64,000 nt of DNA from Colwellia sp. PAMC 21821. GTDB lineage: Bacteria > Pseudomonadota > Gammaproteobacteria > Enterobacterales > Alteromonadaceae. The number at the start of each line of letters is the position of its first letter. The first letter of the stretch is position 1. The stretch covers positions 4,712,001 through 4,776,000 of the forward strand of contig NZ_CP014943.1 in NCBI RefSeq assembly GCF_002077175.1, given 5' to 3'. Below the pieces are notes generated by a model. That model was not told the DNA's origin. It saw only the letters and a list, made by a program, of their open reading frames with translations, and searched no databases. The position numbers and the translations under genes are program-made. Of the stretch, positions 28,762 to 38,414 are shown one piece after another.

Positions 28762-29784
28762 ATGAAGGACATTTTAAAAATTGGTGAGTTTGAAATATTA
28801 CCCGGCGAACAGCGTAAAATTGAATTACCTGTCGCCAAGTTATACACCGATGCTAACGTTTCTTTACCTGTTCATATTATTCGAGCAAAAAAACCGGGCC
28901 CTACTATTTTTATAAGCGCTGCAGTGCATGGTGACGAATTAAATGGTATTGAAATTATCCGTCGCTTAATCAGCGAGAAGAAATTTAGGATCACCCATGG
29001 AACATTAATAGCTGTACCTATGGTCAATGTTTATGGTGTTGTTAACCAAAGCCGCTATATGCCTGACCGAAGAGATCTTAACCGATGTTTTCCTGGCTCA
29101 GCAAAAGGTTCACTGGCTGGTCGAATAGCACACATTTTTCTTAATGAAATTGTTAAACATTGTGACTACGGTATTGATTTACACACAGGGGCAATTCACC
29201 GTTCAAATTTACCGCAAATTCGCGCTGATTTGTCTTGTGCCGATACTAAAGAGCTCGCCATGGTGTTTGGCGTACCCGTAGTATTGAATTCCAACATTAT
29301 TGATGGTTCTTTAAGAGAAGCAGCCGTAAAACATAAAACCAAAGTGCTACTTTATGAAGCCGGTGAAGCATTGCGTTTTGATGAGTATTCAATTCGTGCT
29401 GGCATGAAAGGCATTACTAACGTGTTAAAACATTTAGGCATGCGTAAGGCGTCAGTTACGCGTAAAAAAGTAATTGAGCCGTTTGTTGCTAACAGCAGTC
29501 AGTGGTTGCGTGCGAATGGCAGTGGTATTGTAAATCATCGTGTTAAATTGGGAGACCAAATTAAAAAAGGTGATATTTTAGCTGAAATTGGTAGCCCTTA
29601 TGGCGATATTTTAGATGTAGTTAAAGCGAGTAGAGCTGGTATATTAATTGGTCAACAAAACATCCCTTTGGTGCAAGAAGGTGAAGCTATGTTCCATATT
29701 GCCTATTTTGAAGAAGATGATAAACATATCTCCCAACAAATAGAGAGCTCTCAAGATAACTTATTACCGCAAAGCAGCATGTAA
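28762..29784 (+). CDS. Succinylglutamate desuccinylase/aspartoacylase-family zinc hydrolase
   Basis: A 340-residue zinc-dependent amidohydrolase of the AstE/AspA family. Ligands are visible in AAVHGDELNGIEI (His and Glu) and DLHTG (His), with the probable catalytic Glu in YEAGEALRF. The C-terminal 90 residues form a biotinyl/lipoyl-like beta domain (GDILAEIGSPYGDILDVVKA). Relatives with this build are common beside rimK genes, where they may trim N-acyl or glutamyl groups; the true substrate is not known. It starts five bases after rimK ends. Confidence 0.85.
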   Translation: MKDILKIGEFEILPGEQRKIELPVAKLYTDANVSLPVHIIRAKKPGPTIFISAAVHGDELNGIEIIRRLISEKKFRITHGTLIAVPMVNVYGVVNQSRYMPDRRDLNRCFPGSAKGSLAGRIAHIFLNEIVKHCDYGIDLHTGAIHRSNLPQIRADLSCADTKELAMVFGVPVVLNSNIIDGSLREAAVKHKTKVLLYEAGEALRFDEYSIRAGMKGITNVLKHLGMRKASVTRKKVIEPFVANSSQWLRANGSGIVNHRVKLGDQIKKGDILAEIGSPYGDILDVVKASRAGILIGQQNIPLVQEGEAMFHIAYFEEDDKHISQQIESSQDNLLPQSSM

Positions 29785-29800
29785 AAGAAGGTAACGTAAT

Positions 29801-30232
29801 ATGACTAAAAAGCAAAAAGCAATTATTGGCCGTTTGGAAACTATTGCGCTACCTGAGTTAGCAATAACAGATATACAGGTACGCGTAGATACCGGAGCTA
29901 AAACCTCCTCTCTACATGTGGATAACATTGTAAAGTTTAAAAAAAATGGCAAAATAATGGTGAGGTTTGACCTACACCCGGACGCTTACAATGTTGATGA
30001 AATAGTTTCTTGTGAAGCGCCGATGCACGATATCAGAAGAGTTAAATCTTCAAATGGTACCTCTGAGCAACGTTATGTAATATCAACACCAGTACAACTG
30101 GGTGAAACACTTTGGCCAATTGAAATAACCTTAACTGATCGCTCAGACATGAGTTACTTAATGTTATTTGGCCGAGAAGCCATTGGTACTAAATTTCTAG
30201 TTGATCCATCAAAAGTATTTGTAAGTTCTTAA
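29801..30232 (+). CDS. RimB-like retropepsin/zinc-protease family protein
   Basis: A 143-residue protein of the family first called ATP-dependent zinc protease (PF05618) and now seen as retropepsin-like. VRVDTGAKTSSLHVDNI contains the DTG catalytic triplet, and YLMLFGREAIGTKFLVDPSK matches the family end. A homologue, RimB, is encoded with rimK in Pseudomonas and takes part in S6 modification. Its third place in this operon supports the same partnership. AAGG precedes the ATG. Confidence 0.85.
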   Translation: MTKKQKAIIGRLETIALPELAITDIQVRVDTGAKTSSLHVDNIVKFKKNGKIMVRFDLHPDAYNVDEIVSCEAPMHDIRRVKSSNGTSEQRYVISTPVQLGETLWPIEITLTDRSDMSYLMLFGREAIGTKFLVDPSKVFVSS

Positions 30233-30259
30233 CTTACTTCCATTTATTGAGGAGATAGT

Positions 30260-31147
30260 ATGACATTTGAACAGATAGTAGAACAAATAACAGCATTACT
30301 GACATTTAACGTAGTTAATGTGTCAGATCAAGCTGTCACTTTGGGCGATATCCTCTTTATACCGCTAATGATTATGATCGGCTTGTTATTAAGTAAATGG
30401 CTAATTAAATTAATCAGTAAACGTTTGAGAAGTAAAAAAACTGATCCAAATGTCATTCATTTAATCGAACGTATTTTATTCGTTATCGCCATAGCGGTTA
30501 TCATTATTAGCATATTAGATTTTATGAATGTGCCGATTGCCGCCTTTGCGTTTTTATCTGGCGCTATTGCCATTGGTTTTGGTTTCGGTGCACAAAACAT
30601 TATCAATAACTTTATTAGTGGTTGGATATTAATGTGGGAACGCCCTATTCGCATTGGTGATTTTTTAGAAGTTGAAGATACCAAGGGTTTAGTAGAAGAA
30701 ATAAATACCCGTTCAACACGTATTAAACGTATAGATGGTGTTCATTTACTCATTCCTAATAGTAAATTGCTCGAAAATACCGTTGTGAACTGGACCTTAG
30801 TAGACCAGTTTGTACGCTGTTCAGTTTCTGTGGGTGTTGCCTATGGTTCACCCGCAAAAAAAGTAGCTGAATTAATTCTGCAAGCTACTACTGAACAACC
30901 TGAAGCACTTACCGAACCTAAACCCTTGGTAACTTTCGATGATTTTGGCGACAATGCGTTAATGTTTCAAGTGACTTTTTGGATTAGTTCGCGTGCTGAA
31001 ACAGGATTAAGGGTCGCAAAAAGCAATGTAAGATTTCGCTTGGAAGAGTTATTTGAACAAAATGATATCGTGGTCGCCTACCCACAACGTGACATACATA
31101 TTGACGGTTCGCTAAAGTTAATCAAAAGTGAAGTACAAGCGGATTAA
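30260..31147 (+). CDS. MscS-family mechanosensitive channel (rimK operon)
   Basis: A 295-residue inner-membrane channel. Three membrane helices occupy about 25-125; the pore-lining third helix contains FAFLSGAIAIGFGFGAQNIINNFISG, and WERPIRIGDFLEVEDTKGLVEEI opens the cytosolic beta domain. These are standard MscS features. MscS channels release solutes on osmotic downshock. AGGAG precedes the ATG, 27 bases after the protease gene, so it belongs to the rimK operon. Why a channel should go with ribosome modification is unclear; glutamate release is one idea. Confidence 0.92.
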   Translation: MTFEQIVEQITALLTFNVVNVSDQAVTLGDILFIPLMIMIGLLLSKWLIKLISKRLRSKKTDPNVIHLIERILFVIAIAVIIISILDFMNVPIAAFAFLSGAIAIGFGFGAQNIINNFISGWILMWERPIRIGDFLEVEDTKGLVEEINTRSTRIKRIDGVHLLIPNSKLLENTVVNWTLVDQFVRCSVSVGVAYGSPAKKVAELILQATTEQPEALTEPKPLVTFDDFGDNALMFQVTFWISSRAETGLRVAKSNVRFRLEELFEQNDIVVAYPQRDIHIDGSLKLIKSEVQAD

Positions 31148-31365
31148 CTAACGGATCACATAACGGTTCAAACAAAACGGTTTGACACCGTTTTAAGCAC
31201 AGCTAATTAATATTTATTATTACCCAATAATTAGCGGTGAGATGAGATTGGTATAAATACATATGACTGTTCATCAGGATTTAATGATGGCCAGTCATAT
31301 TTAGTTCATATTTAGCTAATAATAACTGAAGTAACTTTAGAACAGATATTGTTACAGGGTCTCAG

Positions 31366-32178
31366 TTAATCCTTTTTATTTTCGAACCACAATGCCATAA
31401 AATCAGCAGTCAATTTCTGCTCTATTCCAAGCGCTTTCTCTGTCGGACAAAAAATTGAAAACACCACCTGAGTATCACCCAGTTCAGAAGTAGATATTTG
31501 AATATGTGGCTCAGGGCCAGCAATCTTGATATCTAAACGATTTTCTATTAATTGATTGTAGCGCATAGCCACTTCTTTAAATTCAATACAATATAGATTT
31601 GCTTTCTCATGCAGCGTATCAATAAAAACAAAGGGGTTAACGCTGTCATCTCGCACGATGGTGAAGTGATGCATTGCATAGCGTTTTAAGAAGTTAAGGT
31701 TCTTTATAACAGAGGTAATTAACTGGCTATTAGGCACATATAACGTTTTACCTGTATATTGGTAATCGTGCTTATTAACCTCTAAAAGCGTCAGTTTTGC
31801 CCAGTCACTAGAGTGTACTTCACCATAATACTTACCTACTTGTATCCAATCGCCAATGCGAAAAGGACGACTTGATAAAATATATATAAAGCCAATAAAG
31901 CATTGAATAAATTCTCGGGTTGCAAGTACGATTGCGACAATAAAGGCGGCGATTGAAAAAGCAAACTTTTGTATTTCACTCGACCAAATATTAAAAATAA
32001 GAATAATAACTAATAACGTAAATATATTATTTACCATATTAATCTTTAATCTTTTACTTTTCTTCGATTTTCTTTTTATCAGTTTGATTATTATTGCTTT
32101 TACAGTAAAAAAAACAATAATAAAAAATACTGTTAATGTAAATTTATGTTGGATTAAAAATTCAACTATAGTGTCCAA
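31366..32178 (-). CDS. MscS-family channel, divergent short type
   Basis: A 270-residue membrane protein with MscS architecture: membrane helices at about 12-30, 44-63 and 68-100 and a cytosolic domain starting RPFRIGDWIQVGKYYGEV. The pore helix (FSIAAFIVAIVLATREFIQCFIG) lacks most of the Gly/Ala pattern of classical MscS, so gating may differ. It is convergent with the rimK operon and about 100 bases from the MlaC-like gene on the same strand. Physiological role unknown. Confidence 0.82.
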   Translation of the reverse strand: MDTIVEFLIQHKFTLTVFFIIVFFTVKAIIIKLIKRKSKKSKRLKINMVNNIFTLLVIILIFNIWSSEIQKFAFSIAAFIVAIVLATREFIQCFIGFIYILSSRPFRIGDWIQVGKYYGEVHSSDWAKLTLLEVNKHDYQYTGKTLYVPNSQLITSVIKNLNFLKRYAMHHFTIVRDDSVNPFVFIDTLHEKANLYCIEFKEVAMRYNQLIENRLDIKIAGPEPHIQISTSELGDTQVVFSIFCPTEKALGIEQKLTADFMALWFENKKD

Positions 32179-32275
32179 ATATAAAATAATAATGACCTTA
32201 TCTGTGCTTGATAATTGTTAACGTTATTAACTGCCTAATATGAGTAAGCTAAATTTGTAATCAGCTAAACGTTAA

Positions 32276-32911
32276 CTAACCATCAACCACTTTTTGATTG
32301 ATTTTTTGTAAATGTAACAAGGTGCCTTCTACACCTAACTTGTTAAAACTTGCGTTTATTTCTGCTTGCTTAGTTTGTAATAAGCTTATGCCTTCAACCT
32401 CAATATCAAAAAACAGCCAGTTTTGCTCATTTGACTGTAATAATTTTACAACCGCCTTATTAGTTTTAGTTTTTCCAACAATAGTGACATCAACCATCGC
32501 CAATTTGCCACTTTTAGAAAGTGTACTTTGACCGACATTAATAACTTCATTATTGTATTTATTTAATAAGTTACTGTAGGTGTTAATAAGCTGCAGTGAT
32601 AATTCACTTATAAAAGCTTCTTTGAGCTCATCTGGCACCTTAGGCATATTTTTATTTAGCACTTTGTAAGTAAAGTAACGAGCATCAACCTCGGGTAATA
32701 AATACTGACTTAAAACATCTCTAATATTTGCTTTGGTTAATGCTTCAGTTTGCTTTAATTTAATTAGCGAAACTTCAACCTGACTAAATACCGCCTGTAC
32801 TTTGGATTTAGCATCTTCAGTTGACGCAAAAACAGTCGCAGAGATTAAAAGCGCCATAGTAATTATAACAACACTGATCAGATTAGTATTGATAGCCCGT
32901 TTGGATTTCAT
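32276..32911 (-). CDS. MlaC/Ttg2D-like periplasmic lipid-binding protein
   Basis: A 211-residue protein after start choice. The frame opens at 32962, but ATG 32911 gives a clean signal peptide (MKSKRAINTNLISVVIITMA to about FAS). The mature part resembles MlaC/Ttg2D, which ferries phospholipids between membranes: QYLLPEVDARYFTYKVL and the later KAVVKLLQSNEQNWLFFDIEVEGISLL match the family pattern. The usual mlaFEDB partners are not next to it, so it is an orphan or a stand-alone variant. It may share a transcript with the MscS gene downstream. Confidence 0.75.
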   Translation of the reverse strand: MKSKRAINTNLISVVIITMALLISATVFASTEDAKSKVQAVFSQVEVSLIKLKQTEALTKANIRDVLSQYLLPEVDARYFTYKVLNKNMPKVPDELKEAFISELSLQLINTYSNLLNKYNNEVINVGQSTLSKSGKLAMVDVTIVGKTKTNKAVVKLLQSNEQNWLFFDIEVEGISLLQTKQAEINASFNKLGVEGTLLHLQKINQKVVDG

Positions 32912-33543
32912 TTTGTTGCTCAATAAATAATATATACATACAATTATAAAGATTAGTGACACACAAGCAAACGCATTAATTCATTCAAGTTAATCAAATA
33001 AATTAATTAAACCATATGATTTAACAAATAAAACATCTAAAGTTTGATTTTAATGTTAAAACTTTCTATATTCCATTAAGTTAGACTTAAAACTGATTAA
33101 ATAACTAAAAGCTAGGTTCGGGGTTAAGCGTTCTAAAAACAAAAGTAAGATTAATCTTACGCTATTTTTATGATCTTTAAGTTTACTGCGCTCGTACTAG
33201 TTATTAATAAAACATGTTAAACGTGTGTTGTGTTCAACATTCACATTCAACATTTACATTCAACAACTGGCAGTAAAGTATCATCAAGGTTAAATATCTC
33301 CCTAGCATTGTATTATAAAATCAATATTCTAGTAATACCCTGATTTATATATTATCTTAGTGATATAATTAGCTTTGTTACTGGTCTAATGTAGTCTACA
33401 AATTTGGGATTTGACATATCAACATCTTAACTACTCGTTAAGGTAGTCATAGTCATTAAGGTTGCAGTTTATTTATTTTTGTACCAAGGACAGGTGGGTA
33501 TATTTACCTGAAGTATTTAACACTACATATCGAGAAACAATGA
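32912..33543. other. Divergent promoter region before c-di-GMP block
   Basis: A 632-base AT-rich spacer between divergent genes. It holds a 13-bp tandem repeat at 33233-33265. I found no gene. TTATATATTATCTTAGTGATATAAT at about 33346-33369 is AT-rich and could hold a -10 box; I cannot fix a promoter. Confidence 0.4.
33233..33265. repeat. 13-bp tandem repeat, 2.5 copies
   Basis: TTCAACATTCACA (33233-33245), TTCAACATTTACA (33246-33258) and a partial TTCAACA follow one another, about 280 bases upstream of the histidine kinase gene. Confidence 0.8.
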
Positions 33544-35316
33544 ATGAAGAATAACGCGACACAAGTAACGCATTCTGACATTGAGCGGCAGAAACTCATT
33601 GACTCTAGCCGTTTTCACGGTATTCATTGGTTAATATTAGCGCTTTCTTCCATATTGACGATTGGTGCCTGGTATGTAGCTTCAGAGCAAGTAAATAAAA
33701 AAATAACTGAGCGTTTTGAACGCGAATCTTTACATGTAATATTACTTGTTAAAGAAAGAATGCAATTATACGAACACGCTTTATGGGGTGCGGTTGCTTT
33801 TGTAGATGCAAGTGAAGATGATATTACTGATCAGCAATGGAAAAGCTACAGTAATAGTCTTCGTATAGACAAGACCTATCCCGGTATCAATGGCTTAGGC
33901 ATAATTTATAATGTTAAAACCGAGCAACGTAATAGCTTTATTGAAAAGCATCAGGAAAGCCGACCCAATTTTAGTATAAAACCCCCGCACAACGAACACG
34001 AACTTTGGCCGATTACTTATATTGAGCCAATAGCAACGAATATGCAGGCCGTTGGCTTAGACGTGGCGTTTGAAGAAAACAGATATTATGGTGTTAAAAA
34101 TGCCAGAGATACGGGTATAGCGCAGTTAACCGGCCCTATTACCTTAGTACAAGACGCGAAAAAAACCCCTGGCTTTCTATTTTATGCCCCATTTTACAAA
34201 AAAGGAATGTTACATAACTCAGTAAGTACCCGACAAGAATCCATTCAAGGGGTAACATATGCTCCTTTTATCATGTCTAAACTTATTTCTGGTACGTTAG
34301 CTGTTGACAAACGTCATGTTAGCTTAAAAATTAGCGATACAGGCCAGTCTTTATACGACGACATGGATAATTCACTGGCTGATAAAATAGATCCAAAGCC
34401 TCAGTTTACCGACAAAATTGATGTCAGTTTTTATGGCCGACAATGGCAATTTACCATCAGTTCTAATTTAAATTTTCGTGAGGCTTCAGGTTCAAACCAG
34501 CCTTACTTTATATTGGCTGGCGGTATTGTGATTGATCTTTTGCTTTTAGCTTTGTTTGTTGTACTTTCTCGTTCAAACAAGCAAGCTCTTGTTTATGCTG
34601 ACGAAATTACCCGAGAGCTAAAAATTAATACCCGACGTTTAATTAAGTCGAATCAAGATCTTGAACAATTTGCTTATATAGCATCCCATGACTTAAAGTC
34701 ACCGTTAAATGCTATGCGAAAATTAGTCAGTTGGATCAGTGAAGATTGTGAAAGTATATTGCCTGATAGTTCTAAAGAGCATTTAAAATTATTAAATAAT
34801 CGCTGTGAAAGAATGAATAAATTGCTTGATGATTTACTCGATTATGCCCGTATTGGACGCCAAGAATTTAAACCTAAGCCAATAGACTTAAAGGCAATAG
34901 CTCAAGAAATATTTAGTCTGCTAGATCACCCTACAACGTTTAATTTATCGGTTGAAAAGCAAGTATTACTTTTACCTCAAACACCAATAGAAATTGTGAT
35001 ACGAAATCTGATTTCGAATGCTATAAAACATCACGATAAGAAAACTGGGCATATCAAAATTCTCTACAAAACCGTTGACGACATGCACCACATTAGTGTG
35101 CAAGATGACGGTCCCGGTATCCCTAAAGAATTATTTGAAAAAGCAGTTGAGATGTTCCAAACTTTACGACCTAGAGATAAAGTTGAAGGCAGTGGTATGG
35201 GTTTGTCATTATCAAAGAAAACCATTGAACATTACGGTGGCCGTTTAATTATCGAGTCTGACGGTATTACAGGAACCACCATAGTGGTATTATGGCCAAT
35301 TACCAAGGAACAATGA
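33544..35316 (+). CDS. CHASE-domain sensor histidine kinase
   Basis: A 590-residue membrane kinase. Membrane helix 1 at about 28-47, a periplasmic CHASE domain (about 75-300, with YPGINGLGIIYNV), helix 2 at about 321-343, then HisKA with phospho-acceptor His382 (FAYIASHDLKSPLNAM) and a HATPase domain with N-box NLISNAIKHH, DDGPGIPKE and GSGMGLSLSKKTIEHYGG. This kinase build is like phytochrome-type partners of Rcp1 receivers. It overlaps the next gene, a single-domain receiver, and precedes a REC-GGDEF-EAL gene, so its phosphate flow probably sets c-di-GMP. The CHASE ligand is unknown. Confidence 0.92.
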   Translation: MKNNATQVTHSDIERQKLIDSSRFHGIHWLILALSSILTIGAWYVASEQVNKKITERFERESLHVILLVKERMQLYEHALWGAVAFVDASEDDITDQQWKSYSNSLRIDKTYPGINGLGIIYNVKTEQRNSFIEKHQESRPNFSIKPPHNEHELWPITYIEPIATNMQAVGLDVAFEENRYYGVKNARDTGIAQLTGPITLVQDAKKTPGFLFYAPFYKKGMLHNSVSTRQESIQGVTYAPFIMSKLISGTLAVDKRHVSLKISDTGQSLYDDMDNSLADKIDPKPQFTDKIDVSFYGRQWQFTISSNLNFREASGSNQPYFILAGGIVIDLLLLALFVVLSRSNKQALVYADEITRELKINTRRLIKSNQDLEQFAYIASHDLKSPLNAMRKLVSWISEDCESILPDSSKEHLKLLNNRCERMNKLLDDLLDYARIGRQEFKPKPIDLKAIAQEIFSLLDHPTTFNLSVEKQVLLLPQTPIEIVIRNLISNAIKHHDKKTGHIKILYKTVDDMHHISVQDDGPGIPKELFEKAVEMFQTLRPRDKVEGSGMGLSLSKKTIEHYGGRLIIESDGITGTTIVVLWPITKEQ

Positions 35317-35360
35317 CCACATTAAGCAACACCATTAAAATAAGACAAACGGATAATGAA

Positions 35361-35786
35361 ATGAGTGATACACCAAAAGAAGTTACACTACTCTTGATAG
35401 AAGATGATGACATTGACGCTATGTCTGTTACACGGGCTTTTAACAAAATGTCTCTTGCCAACAAGATAATAAGAGCTACTGATGGCCTTGAGGGTTTGGA
35501 AATGCTGCGCAGCGGCGCAGTCCCCTCACCTTATATTATATTGCTTGATTTACAAATGCCGCGTTTAAATGGTTTAGAATTTTTAGATGAAATTCGCCAA
35601 GATCCTAAACTTGCAAAAAGCATTGTTTTTGTTTTAACCACATCAAAATCTGACGAAGATATGACCGCGAGCTACAAAAAAAATATTGCCGGTTACTTTG
35701 TAAAAGAGCAAGTAGGTGAAGGTTTCTTAGATATTGTAAAAATGCTCAAAGGTTATTGGAAGATAGTCCACTTTCCAGAAAATTAA
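35361..35786 (+). CDS. Single-domain response regulator, Rcp1-like
   Basis: A 141-residue CheY-like receiver. The acidic pocket is IEDDDID, the phospho-acceptor is Asp63 in LLDLQMPRLNG, and the conserved Lys is in GYFVKEQ; KSIVFVLTTSKSDED fits the Rcp1 subgroup paired with CHASE or phytochrome kinases. The frame is open from 35292 and ATG 35313 overlaps the kinase stop (ATGA), so a 157-residue form is possible; I prefer ATG 35361 because the domain begins five residues later. With no output domain, it may relay phosphate to the next gene's receiver. Confidence 0.85.
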   Translation: MSDTPKEVTLLLIEDDDIDAMSVTRAFNKMSLANKIIRATDGLEGLEMLRSGAVPSPYIILLDLQMPRLNGLEFLDEIRQDPKLAKSIVFVLTTSKSDEDMTASYKKNIAGYFVKEQVGEGFLDIVKMLKGYWKIVHFPEN

Positions 35787-35850
35787 ATCAGTTAACTAAA
35801 TCCCATTCTCATGACTATGACTATGACTAATACAAAAAAGAGAGTTACCT

Positions 35851-37539
35851 TTGAACATTTTAATTGTTGATGATGATATCGTCGATCGCGAAAGCATCAA
35901 ACGAACATTAAATCAGTCAACTACCCACTGGGACTTCGTTGAAACTGAGTCTGTTGATGAAGGCTTGGCAGCGTTCGCCAAGCAAAAATTTGATGTAATT
36001 TTACTCGATTACCGCATGCCACAGCGTGACGGCATTGAATTATTACTAGAATTACGCAACGCACCATTAGAATATAGTGTTGCTATTATCATGTTGAGTA
36101 ACTCTGAAGAAACCGAACTGGCATTAAAGTGCGTTAGGGCTGGCGCGCAAGATTTCTTATTAAAATCTGAAGTAACATCTTCAAGACTTAAGCGAGCCAT
36201 TTTGCAATCTAAAGCCCGTTATGAGTTAGAGCAACAGCTTCATAGCAGTTACCAACAAGCAAAAAAATTAGCAGAGCATGACGCTTTAACTGGCCTAGCA
36301 AACCGTTACTCGTTTGAAGAAGCCTTGCAGATGAATATTACACAGAAGCCTCGTGACCAGTCAAAATTAGCCTTGACTCTTTTCGACTTAGATAACTTCA
36401 AGTTTATTAACGACACTCATGGCCACGCTGTTGGCGACGAAATATTAAAGCAAGTAGCACAAAGAGTAAGCCTATGTTTGCGTGGTAATGAAGTATTTGC
36501 GCGTTTAGGTGGTGACGAATTCGCTATTATATTAAGTAATTTACATTCTGTAGATAATGCGACTAGAGTAACTCAAAGGGTATTAAACAGTTTAGATGAG
36601 CCGTTTAATGTCTCAGGTATAGTCATAAAAGTAGGCGCTAGCATTGGCATCGCCATGTACCCTGACAATAGTATCAATGCAAATGATTTACTTAAATATG
36701 CCGATATAGCGATGTACCGTGCGAAAAAGCTGGGCAGAAATCAAATATGCTTTTTTGAAGAAGAAATGCAAGAGCAATTTTTACAGCGTTATCAAGTTGA
36801 AGCTAATTTAATTGGTGCAGTAGAACGCAATGAGTTTGTATTGCATTACCAACCGATATTTGAAACGGCGACAACTAATGTTATTGGCTTCGAAGCGTTA
36901 ATACGGTGGAATTTTCAAAATAAACTGTACTTTCCCGAGAGTTTTATTGCAATTGCTGAATGTTCCCATGCCATGCTTGACATTGGCCGCTGGGTAATCG
37001 AACAAGCCATCTATCAAATATCAGTTTGGAATTTACGCAACCGTAAATCATTTTCCATGGCGATTAATCTATCGAGCATACAGTTAGCTGATAGAACAAT
37101 TGTTAGTTACATCAAAAGCATGATGGAAAAATATCACGTACAAGCTGAGCTAATAGAATTTGAATTAACCGAAATTGCTTTACTTGAGAATAGTAAACAA
37201 GCGGTTAAAACACTTGAGGCGCTGAGTGATTTAGGTTGTCGTATCTCGTTAGATGATTTTGGTAGTGGATTTTCGTCAGTGGCACATTTACAAAATTTCC
37301 CAATTAACACCGTAAAAATCGATAAATCGTTATTGATAGCATCTGAGCAGCCAAAAACACGCGCACTCATAGAAGGTTTTTCTGCTATGTTGCACTCGTT
37401 AGCTCTTAATATAGTTGCTGAGGGTATTGAAAGTGAGCCTAGTTTACAGTTATGCCAAAAACTTAACATTCAACGTGCACAAGGTTACTTTTTATCTAAA
37501 CCAATAGAGGCCGCGAGCATCGAGGAAAATTATCTCTGA
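35851..37539 (+). CDS. REC-GGDEF-EAL response regulator
   Basis: A 562-residue cytosolic protein: receiver (1-120, acceptor Asp53 in LLDYRMPQRDG), GGDEF domain (about 145-300) and EAL domain (about 310-562). GGDEF at 220-224 is intact; the I-site is RGNE instead of RxxD, so feedback inhibition may be weak. EAL residues 348-350 (GFEALIRW), LDDFGSG and VKIDKSLL are kept, so phosphodiesterase activity is likely. It may thus make or break c-di-GMP depending on phosphorylation. The start is TTG at 35851 after GAGAG; no in-frame ATG lies between it and the upstream stop at 35824. Confidence 0.9.
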   Translation: MNILIVDDDIVDRESIKRTLNQSTTHWDFVETESVDEGLAAFAKQKFDVILLDYRMPQRDGIELLLELRNAPLEYSVAIIMLSNSEETELALKCVRAGAQDFLLKSEVTSSRLKRAILQSKARYELEQQLHSSYQQAKKLAEHDALTGLANRYSFEEALQMNITQKPRDQSKLALTLFDLDNFKFINDTHGHAVGDEILKQVAQRVSLCLRGNEVFARLGGDEFAIILSNLHSVDNATRVTQRVLNSLDEPFNVSGIVIKVGASIGIAMYPDNSINANDLLKYADIAMYRAKKLGRNQICFFEEEMQEQFLQRYQVEANLIGAVERNEFVLHYQPIFETATTNVIGFEALIRWNFQNKLYFPESFIAIAECSHAMLDIGRWVIEQAIYQISVWNLRNRKSFSMAINLSSIQLADRTIVSYIKSMMEKYHVQAELIEFELTEIALLENSKQAVKTLEALSDLGCRISLDDFGSGFSSVAHLQNFPINTVKIDKSLLIASEQPKTRALIEGFSAMLHSLALNIVAEGIESEPSLQLCQKLNIQRAQGYFLSKPIEAASIEENYL

Positions 37540-37754
37540 TACATTTTATTGCCCTATGCCATTGAGGTTATATTTCATCACTTTGGCAGCAATAATTAAT
37601 TTGCAATTACCGGCACAAAAACATAATCTGAAGAATAAGAATAATTACGTTAAGTATATGATTTAATTTTCCAATAAGTATATTCAAAATATATATTTAT
37701 TGAAGACTTTACAAAAATCAGAAGTCTTTACAAAAACATTTTTAAAAGGAAGTT

Positions 37755-38414
37755 ATGAAAAATCGACTTTTACATACCTCAAGTATTGCTCTTTCGCTTT
37801 TTATGCTCTGCGCACACGCAAACGCCGACTCATTTTTAGTGCAAGATCAACAAGGTTTGCCGCTTAAAAATGTGGTATTAGAGTTTTCGGTACCCGCGCT
37901 TTCCACTTCAGCGGTATTAAAACCTAAGACGTTAATTATGGATCAGGTTGATAAACTTTTTAAGCCTGACGTATTGGTTATTCATCAAGGTGACTTTGTT
38001 GACTTTCCCAACAGTGACAATATCAGGCATCATGTTTACTCCTTTTCCTCCGTAAACCCCTTTGAACTCAAGCTTTACTCAGGAAGACCAGAAGCGCCGC
38101 TACAGTTTAATAATGCCGGTGTGGCTGTTTTAGGGTGTAATATTCATGACTCTATGGTGGGTTACATTTATATTGCCAGTTCAAAACATGTATTAATGAC
38201 TGATGAGCAAGGCTTAGCAACATTGGACGATGGCATACAATACGACAGTGTTAATGTATGGCATAGCAGCGCTCTGACAAGCGTTAAAAGTATTAATTAT
38301 GCCGATTTAACTAAAAAAACAAACAACAAAGCCCCATATATTATTAACTTAGTCGTTGACTCGCCAGAGCCAAGAAATACTTTCCAAAGCATATTTAATC
38401 AGAATGGCGAGTAA
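37755..38414 (+). CDS. Periplasmic cupredoxin (plastocyanin-like)
   Basis: A 219-residue exported protein with a signal peptide ending at about ANA (24). The centre looks like a type 1 copper site: FPNSDNIRHHVYSF (His92 or 93) and GCNIHDSMVGY (Cys128, His131, Met134) provide the usual His-Cys-His-Met set. Similar proteins are often named methylamine utilisation protein, but no methylamine genes are near. AAAAGGAA before ATG 37755 is a strong ribosome-binding site. It starts a four-gene operon and its end overlaps the GGDEF-EAL gene by 11 bases. Role inferred: electron carrier or copper/redox sensor for the next protein. Confidence 0.8.
   Translation: MKNRLLHTSSIALSLFMLCAHANADSFLVQDQQGLPLKNVVLEFSVPALSTSAVLKPKTLIMDQVDKLFKPDVLVIHQGDFVDFPNSDNIRHHVYSFSSVNPFELKLYSGRPEAPLQFNNAGVAVLGCNIHDSMVGYIYIASSKHVLMTDEQGLATLDDGIQYDSVNVWHSSALTSVKSINYADLTKKTNNKAPYIINLVVDSPEPRNTFQSIFNQNGE

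Noticed and set aside
37755..38414. Methylamine utilisation gene
   Set aside because: The name is used for similar proteins, but no methylamine dehydrogenase genes are near; the copper-site pattern supports only a cupredoxin.
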